A stretch of DNA of 40,864 nucleotides from Mycobacterium sp. (GTDB lineage Bacteria > Actinomycetota > Actinomycetes > Mycobacteriales > Mycobacteriaceae). The DNA is taken from NCBI GenBank assembly GCA_023264765.1, contig JAHFVC010000013.1:1-40864 (forward strand). The letters are read 5' to 3'. Under the pieces are notes generated by a model. That model was not told the DNA's origin. It was given only the letters and a program-made list of their open reading frames with translations, and made no database searches. The position numbers and the translations under genes were made by a program. This document shows, one piece after another, positions 1-11,205 of this stretch; within the stretch, counting starts at the first letter, position 1; each line of letters starts with the position of its first letter.

Positions 1-1013
1 GCCACGCTGGCGACCGGCCACACGTTGGGTTGGTCGACCCGCTGCGGAGCCGGTGCCGGGGCAGCATCCGCGGGCACCTCGGGTTGCGGGATGAGCGCGA
101 GCAGACCCAGCATGGCCAGGCCGACACCGGCGAGCGCGGGCAGCAGGAACGGAGCGATCGCCACACCGATCCAGGTTCCCCAGCCGACGGGCTGCAGGAT
201 CGCCTGGTAGAGCAGCGCCGACAGCAGCGGTCCCCACTGCACCAGCGCCGCGGTCGGGTTGGTGAGGAAGTCCAGGATGATCTGGCGCGTCGTGCCGATC
301 GGGTCCTTGAGGAAATCCCAGATGAGGTCGCCGCCAACCAGCGACCTGATGTACTGCTCGAGGAAGCTGGTGATCGAGTTCGAGCTGTCCAGTGCGGTAC
401 CGGAATCCAGCGCCTGCGCCTGCGCCAGCGATTGGGTGGCCGTCGCGGTGGCCGCGCCCGCCTCACCGACGCCGGGGACCACCAGCACCGGTGCCGGCTC
501 CAGTGCCGGTGTGGCAGCCACGGTGGCCGCCGACACCGCCTGGTAGGTGGTCATCACGGTAGCCGCCTGGATCCACATCCGGACGTAGTCGGCTTCGTTC
601 GCCGCGATGGGAATGGTGTTGAGGCCGAAGAAGTTCGTGGCCAGCAGCACACCATGCACGACATGATTGGCAGCCAGTTCGGCCAGCGTCGGCATGGCCA
701 CCAGGGCGGTGCTGTAGGCAGCAGCCGCGGTTTCGTGCTGCGCCGCCGCGATCGCACTCTTGGTGCCGGCTTGCGCCAGCCACATCAGATAGGGCTGATG
801 TGCGGCGATGTACTGCTCTGAGCTGGGCCCCTCCCACGAACCGGCAGCAACCGATCCCAGCGTGCTGATGAGTTCGCCTGCAGCCGCGGCATATTCGGCA
901 CTGAGTGACTGCCACGCCCCCGCGGCGGCCAGCAGCGCCCCGGCGCCCGGGCCACTGCTGAGCAGTGCCGAATGCACCTCGGGTGGCAGGGCCATCCAGA
1001 TGGGGGCTGTCAT
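1..1013 (-). CDS. PPE family protein (ESX-3 associated, PPE4-like), C-terminus off the left edge
   Basis: Reverse-strand translation from ATG at 1013: [48 protein letters not shown]...[25 protein letters not shown] motif and [10 protein letters not shown] helix; directly after the PE gene. Confidence 0.92.
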   Translation of the reverse strand, partial: MTAPIWMALPPEVHSALLSSGPGAGALLAAAGAWQSLSAEYAAAAGELISTLGSVAAGSWEGPSSEQYIAAHQPYLMWLAQAGTKSAIAAAQHETAAAAYSTALVAMPTLAELAANHVVHGVLLATNFFGLNTIPIAANEADYVRMWIQAATVMTTYQAVSAATVAATPALEPAPVLVVPGVGEAGAATATATQSLAQAQALDSGTALDSSNSITSFLEQYIRSLVGGDLIWDFLKDPIGTTRQIILDFLTNPTAALVQWGPLLSALLYQAILQPVGWGTWIGVAIAPFLLPALAGVGLAMLGLLALIPQPEVPADAAPAPAPQRVDQPNVWPVASV

Positions 1014-1015
1014 GA

Positions 1016-1324
1016 TCAGCCGCGCGCGATCACGTACGACGAAGCGGCGAGCGCATCACCGGCGGCGTAGCTCGCCACGGATTCGGCGACCCCGGCACCG
1101 GCCCGGCCGAGTTCCTCAACGGCCAGCGCCGCAACGGTGCTGTGCTCGACGCCTGCGGCGCTGAAACCGGCGGCGGTCTGCAGCGACACGGGATCGGCGG
1201 CCGGCGGGAGCACCGCGTTCACCACCGGTGCGGCGGCGGCGTGGGCCGCGGCCAGCCGTGCGGTCAGCGCCTCGACCGCGGCTCCGGCGGCGGTCAGACC
1301 TTCGGGAACGACACGCAGAGTCAT
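1016..1324 (-). CDS. PE family protein (PE5-like)
   Basis: 102 aa, [35 protein letters not shown]-type helical hairpin; ATG overlaps the eccC3 stop. Confidence 0.9.
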   Translation of the reverse strand: MTLRVVPEGLTAAGAAVEALTARLAAAHAAAAPVVNAVLPPAADPVSLQTAAGFSAAGVEHSTVAALAVEELGRAGAGVAESVASYAAGDALAASSYVIARG

Positions 1325-4300
1325 CAGCTGTATTCCTTTCCGTTGGTACTGCTCGAGATGTGTTCGGGGACGAAGGGGTTCACCAATTGGACGTAGGTGG
1401 CAGCCTCACTGTCGCCGAGCAGCATGGCGCGGCCCGCAGGCAGCCGGGTGAAGCGATGCCCGCGCAGTTTTCCGCCGTCCGCGGGGCTGCCGGACAGCAT
1501 CACGGTCGTCGCCTGCAGGTCGTTGAGCCTGCGCAGCAGCGGCGCGGTCATCACCGCGTGCGCCGAGCCGCTGGCCCGGGCGGTGACGATCACCCGCAGC
1601 CCCAGATCTTCGGCTTGGGACAGCAATCCGAGTAGTGGTGTCCACGGCCGCGCTCCGACGTACGGACCGCTGACCGCCGGGCCGTCCGGGATCTGATCGA
1701 CGTCGTCGATGATCAGGTAGTGGGTGTGCCCTTCATAGCGCCAGTTGCGCAGCTCACCCGGTGACATGCCGGCCGGCGGGCGGCGCTTGTCCAGCAGCCC
1801 GGCCAGCCCGAGCATCGCCGGGGTGATCCGGTCGATGTTGGCGGTGTATTCGTTGTCGGCGAACAGCGGCTCGTCCACCAGCTGCAGCCGCCGGTCAACG
1901 ACGGTGAACGCCACGCTCTCGGCGGTCGAGTTGTCCCGGATCGTGCGGATCAGGTGCCGCAGCAGGGTCGTCTTGCCCGAGCGGGTGTCGCCGAACACCA
2001 TCATCAGCGGATGGCGGGCGAAGTCGATCGCCACCGGCCGCAGATCTTCTTCGCGCTGGCCGATGACCACCTGTTCGGGGCCGACATACAGCGGGCCCAG
2101 TGCATTTTGCGGAAGCTGGCTCGGCAGCAGTCGCACCTCGGGGGCGCTGAGCTCCGGATAGCGAGCGTTGATCGCGGGGATCAGGCGCAGGTCCGGCTCG
2201 GCGAACAGGAAGTGTTCGGCGGCCATGGTCAGGCCGCGTCCCGGCTGCTCGGCCGGCACCGAATCGGCCGGGCGGCGCAGCGCACCGGCGACCCGGACAT
2301 TGCTGTCGTGGGAGTCATTGAGCTTGAGCTCCAGTCGCAGGCCCAGCCCGTCGCGCATGGCCAGCGGCACCTCCAGCCAGTTCGGCGTGGTGATCACGAC
2401 GTGGATGCCGTACGCCAGTCCGGTGTTGACCAGCTCGGTCACCTTGGCCAGCAACGGGTTCCGGGTGTTGAACGTATCGACGTTGTCCCGGCTGAACGCG
2501 TAGAGGTTGTCGATGACCAAGAAAACTTCGCCGTAGCCGTCGTCGTAGGTGCCGGCTCGGCTGACCGCCCCGCGCTCCTGCCGTAGGCGCAGCAACTGTT
2601 CCAGTTCGGCGAAGGTGCGCCGGATGCGTTCGGGCTGCAGCGGCGAGGCGACCGCCCCGACGTGGGCCAGGTCGGCCATCGGCGCCAGCTGCCCGCCGCC
2701 GTAGTCCAGGACGTAGAAGCTGACCTCGCGTGGTGAGTGCAGGGCGGCCGCCGAGAGCATGAAGGTCTGCAGGGCGCCGGATTTACCCGACTTGGGACCA
2801 CCGTGGATGAGCACATTGCCTGCGGCCGAGCCCGCCGCGAACACCAGTGCGTCGCGGCGCATCTCGAACGGCTTGTCGATCTCACCCAGCGGCCACTGGA
2901 ACTGGTGCTCGGCGATACCGGCATGCCCCAGCACCTCGGCCAGCGGGATCGAGCCATCCAGCGGGGGCAGCCACAGCTGCGGCGCCTTCGGGCCGTACGC
3001 GGCGAGTTGGTCGCCGATGGTGGCGATCAGCTTGCGCGGCACCGGTACCTCTTCGAGCTCGGCGGCCAGGATGATCGTCTCCACCGCCGGCTCCACCCGA
3101 CCCGCGGTGAAGACCTGCGGCTCCGGCAGCGACTGCACGACGACCGAGCGCGCGGTGCGCGGTGGGTCGTAGATGCCGTCGACGTAGGTGCTGCGGAACT
3201 TGATCGGCGTCGCCCCGGGGGACGGCACCAGGAAGCCCTCGCCCTTGTGCTCACGGCCCGACTCGATGTGGAAGGCGTCCTCGACGCCGATGATCTGCCT
3301 ACTGATCGACGGGCTGGCCACTTTCAGTCCGATGCGGTACGAGGTGTTCTTGTCGATGTCCTTGATCCGGCCCACGTCCAGCGTCTGCGACGCGAACAGG
3401 ATGTGGATCCGGAACGAGCGGCCCTTACGCGCCACGTAGTCGAAAAGGTCGGCGTACTCGGGATGTTCGGCGAGCATCAGGGTGAACTCGTCGGCCACCA
3501 CGAACAGGGTCGGGATGGGCGGGAGGTCGTGCCCGGCCGCGATCGCGGCTTCGTATTCGGTGACCGAGTTGAACGCGCTGCCCTGCACCTGGCGTCCGGA
3601 CTCCTTGAGCAACTGCTCGCGCCGGGCCACCTCGCCGCGCAGGGTGTCGGCGAACCGGTCGGCCAGCGAACGCTTTTCGGCCATGTTGGAGATGACGGCG
3701 ACCACCTGCGGGAAGTGCCGGAAGATGTCGGCACCCGCTTCACCCTTGAAGTCGGCGTAGATGACGATCAACCGGTCCGCTGAATGAGTGGTCAACAGCG
3801 ACAACAGGATCGACATCAGGGTCTGCGATTTGCCGGAGCCGGTCATACCGATCATCAGGCCGTGCGGGCCCATGCCGCCTTCGGCCTCGTCCTTGAGATC
3901 GAACACCAGCGGTTCGCCGGTGGCGGTCACGCCGATGGGCACGCGCAGCTCGTCGTCGCGGTCGCGGGGGGCCCATAGGCTGGCGATGTCGAGTGCGGAA
4001 GCGTCCGGGATACCGAACAGCGTGGTGAAGGTCGACGCGCCCGAGGCCGCCGTTCGGGCCTGGTCCGGGTTGGAGTCCCAGCGCGCCAACCGGCGGGCCA
4101 GGTGCGTAGCCGCGGCGGCGGAGAATCCGTCGGCGACGTCGACGTAGGGCTGCCAGCCCCCGCTCTGCCACCGGGAGATCGTGCCGCCGGCCACCTTGAG
4201 GATGGGGCGGTCGGGGTCCGAATACTGTTCGCGGTGCGGCTCGGCGTCCGACCGGTGCACCACAGTGACACCCGCGGCGCCGGCGCGGGGGCACACGTCG

Positions 4301-5277
4301 TCGGGATTGATCTCGGGATCATCGAGCACGATCAGCAGATGCTTGCCAGACGCGAGCGCATCACCGGTGAACGGATCGCGGTCGGTCAGCACGGGCGCCA
4401 GCAGGCCTCGTAGTTCGTCGGCGCCGGTCGCCAGGTAGCGGGCGGGCCCGACGCCGTCGGCTTCGCCGGCGATATCGCTGTGCGGCAGCCACTTCAGCCA
4501 GGACCAGTCGGGTGCCTCCAGATCCGGTGTGGCCAGGGCCACGCCGAGCACCGCGGGGTCATGCCAGGTGACGGCCTGAGCCACCCACGCCCGCAGGGCA
4601 TTTCGTACCTCGTCGGGGTCGCCCAGCACGGTGATCCGCGACACCTTGGTCAGGTCGATCCCGGCAGGCACAGAGCGCACGGTGCGGTGCACGTCGAGCA
4701 GACCGCGCAAGGTGGTGTGCGACACCGGTTCCAGATCGACCTCGTCGACGGCGTCCTTGACGCGCAACGCGGTGGACAGCGGCGCATCGTGCAGACCGGT
4801 GCGCACCACCAGGAAGTCGGTGTCGTGGGGGTCGCGTTCCCATTGCCTGCGGGTACCGGGCACGGCGGCGAGCAGTTCCGGATCGGGATGTGACCATTCC
4901 AGCGCCGCGCGCTGGGACTCGGCCTGCGCCCGCACGTTGTCCCGCACCACGGACAGGTAGCGCAGGTAGTCGGCGCGCTCGGCGTCGACCTCTTCGGTGC
5001 GCAGCTTGTTGTCCGAACCGCGATACATCGCGGTCGCGGCCAGCAGCAGCACGAACGGGAAGAACAGGGTGGTCGGTGAGATCAGCCGCATGCCGGTGGC
5101 CACCAGCGCGACGATCATGCCCACGATCAGGATGACGATCAGGTACGGCAGCACGCGGCGCAGCAGCGACGGCGGCACCAGCCGCGGCAACGTCGGTGGT
5201 GCCTCGATGGTGATCGCGCCCTTGCGGACCTCCGGCGCGGGGACGCGCCGCCGGGCCTCGAAGATCAAGCGGCTCAT
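1324..5277 (-). CDS. eccC3: ESX-3 type VII secretion FtsK/SpoIIIE-like ATPase EccC3
   Basis: 1317 aa; three P-loop motifs ([24 protein letters not shown]); N-terminal TM segments; gene order eccA-eccB-eccC-PE-PPE. Confidence 0.96.
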   Translation of the reverse strand: MSRLIFEARRRVPAPEVRKGAITIEAPPTLPRLVPPSLLRRVLPYLIVILIVGMIVALVATGMRLISPTTLFFPFVLLLAATAMYRGSDNKLRTEEVDAERADYLRYLSVVRDNVRAQAESQRAALEWSHPDPELLAAVPGTRRQWERDPHDTDFLVVRTGLHDAPLSTALRVKDAVDEVDLEPVSHTTLRGLLDVHRTVRSVPAGIDLTKVSRITVLGDPDEVRNALRAWVAQAVTWHDPAVLGVALATPDLEAPDWSWLKWLPHSDIAGEADGVGPARYLATGADELRGLLAPVLTDRDPFTGDALASGKHLLIVLDDPEINPDDVCPRAGAAGVTVVHRSDAEPHREQYSDPDRPILKVAGGTISRWQSGGWQPYVDVADGFSAAAATHLARRLARWDSNPDQARTAASGASTFTTLFGIPDASALDIASLWAPRDRDDELRVPIGVTATGEPLVFDLKDEAEGGMGPHGLMIGMTGSGKSQTLMSILLSLLTTHSADRLIVIYADFKGEAGADIFRHFPQVVAVISNMAEKRSLADRFADTLRGEVARREQLLKESGRQVQGSAFNSVTEYEAAIAAGHDLPPIPTLFVVADEFTLMLAEHPEYADLFDYVARKGRSFRIHILFASQTLDVGRIKDIDKNTSYRIGLKVASPSISRQIIGVEDAFHIESGREHKGEGFLVPSPGATPIKFRSTYVDGIYDPPRTARSVVVQSLPEPQVFTAGRVEPAVETIILAAELEEVPVPRKLIATIGDQLAAYGPKAPQLWLPPLDGSIPLAEVLGHAGIAEHQFQWPLGEIDKPFEMRRDALVFAAGSAAGNVLIHGGPKSGKSGALQTFMLSAAALHSPREVSFYVLDYGGGQLAPMADLAHVGAVASPLQPERIRRTFAELEQLLRLRQERGAVSRAGTYDDGYGEVFLVIDNLYAFSRDNVDTFNTRNPLLAKVTELVNTGLAYGIHVVITTPNWLEVPLAMRDGLGLRLELKLNDSHDSNVRVAGALRRPADSVPAEQPGRGLTMAAEHFLFAEPDLRLIPAINARYPELSAPEVRLLPSQLPQNALGPLYVGPEQVVIGQREEDLRPVAIDFARHPLMMVFGDTRSGKTTLLRHLIRTIRDNSTAESVAFTVVDRRLQLVDEPLFADNEYTANIDRITPAMLGLAGLLDKRRPPAGMSPGELRNWRYEGHTHYLIIDDVDQIPDGPAVSGPYVGARPWTPLLGLLSQAEDLGLRVIVTARASGSAHAVMTAPLLRRLNDLQATTVMLSGSPADGGKLRGHRFTRLPAGRAMLLGDSEAATYVQLVNPFVPEHISSSTNGKEYS

Positions 5278-6827
5278 CAGTTCTCTCCCTCGCGGGCGGC
5301 GTTCACCGCGGCGGGTCTCGGGTCAGCGGGCAGGGCGTCATGCGCGACCAGCGCATCGGCACGCGACAGGGTCGGGCCTGCCGCGAATTGGGTGAGCACC
5401 GACCACGGGATCGCCACCGGCGGCGGCGTCAGGCCCAGCGCGGCGACGGCCTTGGCGTCGCCGGCGGTGTCGATGCCGTAGCGCACCCCGGTGTCACTGA
5501 CCCAGAACGCCGAGCCTGCCTGCGGTGCAACGGCTTCCGAGCCCACGGACTGCACGAAGTAGCCCCGGCCGGGCGACAGCGCCACCCGGTTCGCGGTGGT
5601 GCCGTTGCCCGCTCCGACCAGATCCACCGTGCGCTGCCCGTCGGGCAATGGCAGGGCCGCTCCGGCCAGCAGGGTCAGCGAGCTCTCGGTGGCGTCGGCA
5701 GGCTTGGACCAGTAGGCGCAGGTGACCGGGTCGGCCGAAGCGTCCACCGGGGTCACCTCGTCCGAGGGATAGGCCGCCGTGTCGATACCGGTGGCGGCGG
5801 GCAGCCGGGACACGTCGTCGGCACCCAGCCGCGGGGGTTGCTGCAGCCCGTAGGAGTCGGTATTGCGCAGGAGTGCGGCCACTACCGGCGAGATCTGTTG
5901 CAGACCTTCGGCTTGCACGGCGTAGTAACGGATGCTGTTGTTCGCCTCGTACGCGGCGACCACGGCACCGATGGGTACCTGCACCGGCAGCGCGAAGCGC
6001 GGCGGTGTCCCCGCGCCGGGCAACGCGGGCGCGACCAATGGCGCCGACTCCGGGATTGCGTTGAACAATCCGGGCGCGATCACCCGGGGCGCGGGGATGT
6101 CGGTGCCCAGACCGAGGGCGTCGGTGACGGCGCGGTTGCCCAGGTCGATCGGGCTGCGCTTACCGTTCCACAACAGCCATGTGCCGGCGTGCACGCCACC
6201 CGCGTTCTGTACCAGCACGACATGGCCGGCGGGCAGCGCTGTGGCGCGCTCCCCCGTCTGGTCGGGGATCCCGGCGAGCACCGTCACGCCCGTCTCGGCA
6301 TCGCAGACGGTCCACGCGGCGTCCCGAGAGGTGTTCTGCACCATGCGTTCCGGCGCACCCGGGATACCGATGAGGTTGCCCCTGGCGAACCGGTCGATCT
6401 CGGCACTCTTGACCAGGGTCGGGTTGTCGGGCGCACCGGCGATCAGCCGGGCCGAGGTGAGGTTCAGCGCGGGGTGCACCACATCACCGATGCGCACATA
6501 CAACGCCGAGGTGTCACGGTCGGCGATGATGGTCGAACTGCCCGCGTCCCCGCCGGGGCGGATCAGCGAGAACACGAAACAGCCTGCCAGCCCGGTGATC
6601 ACCACGAGGGCACCGACCAGGACGGCGCGGCTCTGGCTGCGCAGCGGATCCACCAGCATCCGGGTGTCGTGCAACGCGACGCCGGAGGCGATCCGGCGCA
6701 TCATGAACCGCCAGCCCGAAACCTGGTGGCGGGTGACGAATCCGCGCCGGTAGGCGACCTGGTCGGGATTCTCGTTCACCGGCGTACGCGAGGCGAACTC
6801 ACGCCGGTCGCCGTTCGTATCGCTCAT
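5277..6827 (-). CDS. eccB3: ESX-3 type VII secretion membrane protein EccB3
   Basis: 516 aa, [36 protein letters not shown]-terminus typical of EccB, single TM, large periplasmic domain. Confidence 0.96.
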   Translation of the reverse strand: MSDTNGDRREFASRTPVNENPDQVAYRRGFVTRHQVSGWRFMMRRIASGVALHDTRMLVDPLRSQSRAVLVGALVVITGLAGCFVFSLIRPGGDAGSSTIIADRDTSALYVRIGDVVHPALNLTSARLIAGAPDNPTLVKSAEIDRFARGNLIGIPGAPERMVQNTSRDAAWTVCDAETGVTVLAGIPDQTGERATALPAGHVVLVQNAGGVHAGTWLLWNGKRSPIDLGNRAVTDALGLGTDIPAPRVIAPGLFNAIPESAPLVAPALPGAGTPPRFALPVQVPIGAVVAAYEANNSIRYYAVQAEGLQQISPVVAALLRNTDSYGLQQPPRLGADDVSRLPAATGIDTAAYPSDEVTPVDASADPVTCAYWSKPADATESSLTLLAGAALPLPDGQRTVDLVGAGNGTTANRVALSPGRGYFVQSVGSEAVAPQAGSAFWVSDTGVRYGIDTAGDAKAVAALGLTPPPVAIPWSVLTQFAAGPTLSRADALVAHDALPADPRPAAVNAAREGEN

Positions 6828-8668
6828 TGTCCGGGCACCGTCAGTCCCAGGCCGCGCAGCAGCGGGCCGGCCGACCGGTTGACGTCATCGGCGGTGATGG
6901 TCATCAATTCGTCGTCGGTGAAGTCGTCGGAATCGGAATGGTCCAATCGGTATTCGCGTTCCTCTTCGGAACGTTCGACAAGGTTTCGGACGAAACGGCC
7001 GTTACCGGCGATGTCGAGGCTGCGGCGCGGCACGCCGTTGGCATCGGGCGTGCTGCCGGCGGCCAGCTGCGCGAAGAGCGTCTCCATCTCGTCGTGCGCG
7101 GCGGGTTCGAAGACGCTGTCGCGCTTCTCGGCCATCCGCATGGCCATCTCGACCAGTTCCGGTGCGCTGTAGGACGGGAAGTCGATGCTGCGGGTGAAGC
7201 GCGACCGCAGGCCTTCGTTGGTGTCCAGAAAGCGATCCAGGTCGGCCCGGTATCCGGCGACGATGACCACCAGGCGATCACGGTCGTTCTCCATCCGGGC
7301 CAATAGCGTGTCGATCGCCACCAGACCGAAGTCGTTCTTGGCGCCGGTGGACACCAGCGCGTACGCCTCGTCCAGGAACAGCACGCCGTCCAGGGCGCTG
7401 TCGATGATCGCGTTGGTCTTGGCCTCGGTCTCACCGATGTGCTGACCGATGAGGTCGGCACGGTGCACCTCGCGCACCGTCTCCTTCTTCAAAAGTCCCA
7501 GCCCGCAATAGATCTTGGCGACCACGCGGGCAATGGTGGTCTTACCGGTACCGGGCGGGCCCGCGAACACGAGGTGGTTGGTGCGCTGGGCCACGGCCAG
7601 GCCGCGTTCTTGACGCCGGATCGACATGGCCACCGAACTCTTCAGGCGTGCCACCTGGTACTTGACCTCTTCGAGCCCGATGAACTCGGCCAGTTCCGCT
7701 TCGGCCTCGGTCAGCAGGTGCGCCTTGCGCTCCTTGGCACCCGGATCGACGAAGTCACCTTCCCCGGGTTCGGTGTTCGGGTCCCAGGGATCGCTGCGGG
7801 CGTCGATGCGCGCCACGGTGGTGGTGGCCAGACCGAATGACGAATCCAGCAGCGCTGCTTCGGTTCCCGCATGCTCGGGGTTGGCGGCGTACAGCTCGGC
7901 GAGTACGTCGGCGGCCTCGTCGGCTTCACCCTGCGCGCGCAGCGACAGGCCCTTGACCAGTCCACCGTCGACTGCTGCCACCGCGACGGGGCCCTGCGGG
8001 TTCTCCAGGTGCGAGATGGCGGGTGCGTACATGCCCAGGTAGGCCAGCGCGATGCCCAGCGTGACGCGGGCGGCGTGCGCGTAGTGCTCGTCGAGCTTGG
8101 GGTCGTTGACCACCGGGGTGAGCAGCCGCACCACATCCGACCAACGCTGCGTGCGGTGGAAGATCGCCACCCGGATCCAGCGAGCCTGCAACCAGGTGGG
8201 CCTGCGTTCGGCCAGCTCGGCCGCCAACTGGTCGGCTACCGCGAACTCACCGCGGTCGGCAAGGGCTGCGGCGTAGGCCAGTTGGATGTCATCATGGTCG
8301 ACCGCGCGGAACTGTAGATACAAGCCGGTGTCGTACGCGAAGGCGAGCGCACCGGGGGTCAGCTCGATGTCGCGCTGCAGGACACCCAAGGTCGCCGAGG
8401 TCTGCCATATCGTCTCGATGACACGGGCGGCGTCGCCGCCGGTGCCCGCACCAGCGGCGGCCAGTCCGACCCAGCCGTCGCACTGTTCCCGGGCGATGCG
8501 CGTCAGCTCGGTGAAACCCGATCGGGCGGCCGCGAGGTCGGCGGGACGCTGCCGATCGTTGACGGACAACCCCAGCGCGCGACAGCAGGTCGCGAACCTG
8601 CTCGCGACGTCGCGATCGACGCGCGCTACTCCTACGCTCGGCGTGAGCGTGCCATTGACCGTGTCCAT
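6824..8668 (-). CDS. eccA3: ESX-3 type VII secretion AAA+ ATPase EccA3
   Basis: 614 aa; TPR-like N-terminus; CbxX/CfqX AAA+ domain with GPPGTGKT and VLFLDEAYAL. Confidence 0.96.
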   Translation of the reverse strand: MDTVNGTLTPSVGVARVDRDVASRFATCCRALGLSVNDRQRPADLAAARSGFTELTRIAREQCDGWVGLAAAGAGTGGDAARVIETIWQTSATLGVLQRDIELTPGALAFAYDTGLYLQFRAVDHDDIQLAYAAALADRGEFAVADQLAAELAERRPTWLQARWIRVAIFHRTQRWSDVVRLLTPVVNDPKLDEHYAHAARVTLGIALAYLGMYAPAISHLENPQGPVAVAAVDGGLVKGLSLRAQGEADEAADVLAELYAANPEHAGTEAALLDSSFGLATTTVARIDARSDPWDPNTEPGEGDFVDPGAKERKAHLLTEAEAELAEFIGLEEVKYQVARLKSSVAMSIRRQERGLAVAQRTNHLVFAGPPGTGKTTIARVVAKIYCGLGLLKKETVREVHRADLIGQHIGETEAKTNAIIDSALDGVLFLDEAYALVSTGAKNDFGLVAIDTLLARMENDRDRLVVIVAGYRADLDRFLDTNEGLRSRFTRSIDFPSYSAPELVEMAMRMAEKRDSVFEPAAHDEMETLFAQLAAGSTPDANGVPRRSLDIAGNGRFVRNLVERSEEEREYRLDHSDSDDFTDDELMTITADDVNRSAGPLLRGLGLTVPGQ

Positions 8669-8707
8669 ATGCCTTCGCGCAGGGGCGCAAAGCCGCCTGC
8701 CGTCTCC

Positions 8708-8726
8708 TTTGGTTTGCCTATGCTAA
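8708..8726 (-). promoter_or_regulatory. IdeR (iron regulator) box-like operator upstream of eccA3
   Basis: Minus strand TTAGCATAGGCAAACCAAA matches 15/19 of consensus TTAGGTTAGGCTAACCTAA; about 40 bp upstream of the eccA3 start. Confidence 0.75.
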
Positions 8727-8961
8727 CTCGGGTGAAGTTAGCATTGCATTAACTAACTGTCGAGACGTTGGGTGACGGCTGCGTCAGTGACGCCGGTCAC
8801 CGGACACGCCTGGCCACAGTCCTAGCAGGGCGAATCATCGGGAGCGATCGCCGCACGCCGATGACATCCGGACAGGTGGACAACTTCGCTGGCAGCGAGC
8901 ACAAGAATAGGCGAACGACGGCGACCCGCGCGGTGCACCGTCATCGCCCAGCAAATACGGG

Positions 8962-9840
8962 CTACACCAGGGGGCGGCCGGTCCGGATACGCCAGTCCAG
9001 GTCTTTGAGCAAGACGTTGAACGGGAACTTCCGGATGAAGCCCGGCGCCACATTGTTGGCGGTCCGCAGCACCTTCATCAGCCGGTCGAACTGGCGCTGC
9101 CGCCGCGCATCCCAAGGCAGGCGCATCTCGTCGCGGAACCGCTGCGGCAGGAAGCCCGTGGTGATGAGCCCGGCCCAGTACTCGGAGCGGCGCTGTAAGG
9201 CGCCCGGTAGGCGCACACCCCGCACCCGCGCCACCGCGATCGGGTACAGGTAGTCGCGCACCGTGTCATCGATGTGCACCTGATCCAGCGACTCTTCCCA
9301 GTACTTGTCGAACGCCGCACGGTCGGCAGGCCACATCTCGGGCGTGACCTGCAAGGTGGTGCCGAGCGTGATGCCATCACGGTAATGCTGCTGCGCCGTG
9401 TCCTCGTCCATCTCGCCGACGAACAACCGGTAGATGTCGACCGCTCCCTTGTAGAGGCACGCCGCCACCCACAGCTGCAGGTTCTTGTCGAAAGCGTTGT
9501 ACTTGACCGGACTTTCGTCGGTCGAGTGCACCTGGGCGTGCGCCCCGTTGACGGCACGGCGGAATGCGGCCTTCTGCTCGTCGGTGCCGCGCCCGGCGAC
9601 CGCCAGGTAGGTGAAGGTGGTGCGAGCCCGCTTCACCGGATGCAGGTCGGTCCGTCCGCTCTCGACCCGGCTCTCGACGACGCCGTATCCGACGCCGGGG
9701 CGGGCCAGCTGCATGATCACGTTGGCCGGACCCGCCAGCAATGCCACACCCATCAGGCCGTCATCGACGCTGGCTCCCCATCGAGGCTTGCGCAGCGGCA
9801 GGAGCGCGGTCTCGTTGATGGAACGTTCGGCGATCGTCAT
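8962..9840 (-). CDS. DUF2236 / MpaB-like oxygenase family protein (Rv0276-like)
   Basis: 292 aa; GVALLAGPANVIMQLARPGVGYGVVES...RTTFTYLAVAGRGT...AFDKNLQLWVAACLY typical of DUF2236. Confidence 0.85.
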   Translation of the reverse strand: MTIAERSINETALLPLRKPRWGASVDDGLMGVALLAGPANVIMQLARPGVGYGVVESRVESGRTDLHPVKRARTTFTYLAVAGRGTDEQKAAFRRAVNGAHAQVHSTDESPVKYNAFDKNLQLWVAACLYKGAVDIYRLFVGEMDEDTAQQHYRDGITLGTTLQVTPEMWPADRAAFDKYWEESLDQVHIDDTVRDYLYPIAVARVRGVRLPGALQRRSEYWAGLITTGFLPQRFRDEMRLPWDARRQRQFDRLMKVLRTANNVAPGFIRKFPFNVLLKDLDWRIRTGRPLV

Positions 9841-9929
9841 CGATAACCCCTACTGAGCGTGTGCACAAAAGTGAGAACGAATGTTTCCTGATCTTGCCTT
9901 CCTAGCTGTACAGGTGTCAAGATGGCACC

Positions 9930-10538
9930 ATGACGCAGGTCAGGGCGTATCGCGGCGTCGAGGCGCCGGAGCGTTTGGCCGACCGGCGGCGCCGGTTCAT
10001 CGAGGCCGGCCTGGACCTGCTCGGCGGCAGCACCGACGAACTGACCGTCCGCGCCATCTGCCGTCAGTCCGGCGTGGCGACCCGCCACTTCTACGAGGCG
10101 TTCACCGACAAGGACGAATTCGTCGCGGCGGTGTTCGATTCGGTGATCGCCGTGGTCGCCGCGACCACCCAGGCCGCCGTGGCCGCGGTCCCGTTCACCG
10201 AGCAGAACCGCGCGGGCATCACCAATCTCGTGCGGACCGTCGGCGAGGACACCAGGGTCGGGCGACTACTGTTCGATCCGCAACTGTCCAACGCGGTGGT
10301 GATGCGCAAGCGGGCTGACCTGGGCGGGGTGTTCGCGATCCTGGCCAGCCAGCACCTGCAGACTGCCATGCAGCGCGCGGAGAACCCCAACATCAAGGCC
10401 GTGGCCCATTTCGTGGTCGGCGGCGTGAGCCAGACCATCAATGCGTGGCTGACGGGAGCCATCGAGTTCGGCCGCGATGAGCTGATCGATCAGTTGACGA
10501 CGCTGCTCGACGGATTCGCCGACCCCCGGCTGTACTGA
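9930..10538 (+). CDS. TetR/AcrR family transcriptional regulator
   Basis: N-terminal HTH (LTVRAICRQSGVATRHFYEAFTDKDEFVAAVF); divergent from the DUF2236 gene. Confidence 0.9.
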   Translation: MTQVRAYRGVEAPERLADRRRRFIEAGLDLLGGSTDELTVRAICRQSGVATRHFYEAFTDKDEFVAAVFDSVIAVVAATTQAAVAAVPFTEQNRAGITNLVRTVGEDTRVGRLLFDPQLSNAVVMRKRADLGGVFAILASQHLQTAMQRAENPNIKAVAHFVVGGVSQTINAWLTGAIEFGRDELIDQLTTLLDGFADPRLY

Positions 10539-10547
10539 GTCCTACCG

Positions 10548-11117
10548 TTACACCTTGACGCGGCGGTCAGCCCCGGTCCGCGGTGCCACCTTCGCCTCGT
10601 CGGGGTTGAAATCCTTGATCCAGCAGGCGAATTCGAGGGTGATGCCGTCTGGGTCCTGGAAATAGAAGGACCGCACGTACACGCCGGGGTGCACCGTGGG
10701 CGACGCCTGCCACTCGCTCTCGTCGTGGTTGAGCACCGGCCCGACGCGAATCCCCTTCGCTTTCAGCTTCTCCCGGTACTCGTCGAACTTCTCGGGCGGC
10801 ACGTGGAAAGCCAGGTGATTCATGGTGGATACGGCGCTCGTGATCTCGCCGAGGCCGGGCAGGGCGACCGGCGCCGAGATGCCCGGAACGCCGTCGGGCG
10901 CGTCGGTGAACCAGAAGAACGCCACGCAGTCACCGTTGCCTGCGTCGAAGAAGAAGTGCTGGCCCATCCCGCCGGGCAGGTCGATGGCCTTGATCAGCGG
11001 CATACCGAGCACGCCGGAGTAGAAGTCGACGGTGCGCGCCATGTCCGAGCACACCAGTGCGACGTGATTGATACCGCCGAGTGCGAACTCGGTATTGGGA
11101 TTGTCCGGCCTGATCAC
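10548..11117 (-). CDS. VOC superfamily protein, extradiol dioxygenase/glyoxalase-like (Rv0274-like)
   Basis: INHVALVCSDMARTVDFYSGVLGMPL...MNHLAFHVP...YFQDPDGITLEFACW; H-H-E metal-ligand pattern; GTG start chosen at 11117 rather than the longer track ORF. Confidence 0.88.
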   Translation of the reverse strand: MIRPDNPNTEFALGGINHVALVCSDMARTVDFYSGVLGMPLIKAIDLPGGMGQHFFFDAGNGDCVAFFWFTDAPDGVPGISAPVALPGLGEITSAVSTMNHLAFHVPPEKFDEYREKLKAKGIRVGPVLNHDESEWQASPTVHPGVYVRSFYFQDPDGITLEFACWIKDFNPDEAKVAPRTGADRRVKV

Positions 11118-11145
11118 GATGAGCCCTCCCTCTGGCGCAGATGCA

Positions 11146-11176
11146 AATCTGAACCTAACATCAGATTCAGATCTGA
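11146..11176. repeat. Inverted-repeat operator candidate between VOC and TetR genes
   Basis: AATCTGA-8nt-TCAGATT perfect IR (11146-11167) abutting the palindrome TCAGATCTGA (11167-11176). Confidence 0.65.
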
Positions 11177-11205
11177 TCAATGCCGCACCGGGAAGGAGGA
11201 GCACC

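Noticed and set aside
30-821. 263-aa plus-strand ORF at the left edge
   Set aside because: Antisense to the PPE gene; Arg/Gly/His-rich translation typical of high-GC shadow frames.
5340-7172. 610-aa plus-strand ORF
   Set aside because: Antisense to eccB3/eccA3; low-complexity RGH-rich shadow ORF, while the minus-strand products are clear ESX-3 components.
8793-8803. CCGGT-C-ACCGG palindrome in the eccA3-DUF2236 gap
   Set aside because: Short GC palindrome expected by chance in this composition; no positional support.
8768-9253. 161-aa plus-strand ORF between eccA3 and DUF2236
   Set aside because: Arg-rich, mostly antisense to the DUF2236 gene, no recognisable domain.
9841-9929. Short symmetries (TGTGCACA, CTGTACAG, ATCTTG...CAAGAT) in the DUF2236/TetR promoter
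   Set aside because: Likely contains a TetR operator, but no single long symmetrical element stood out, so no site was called.
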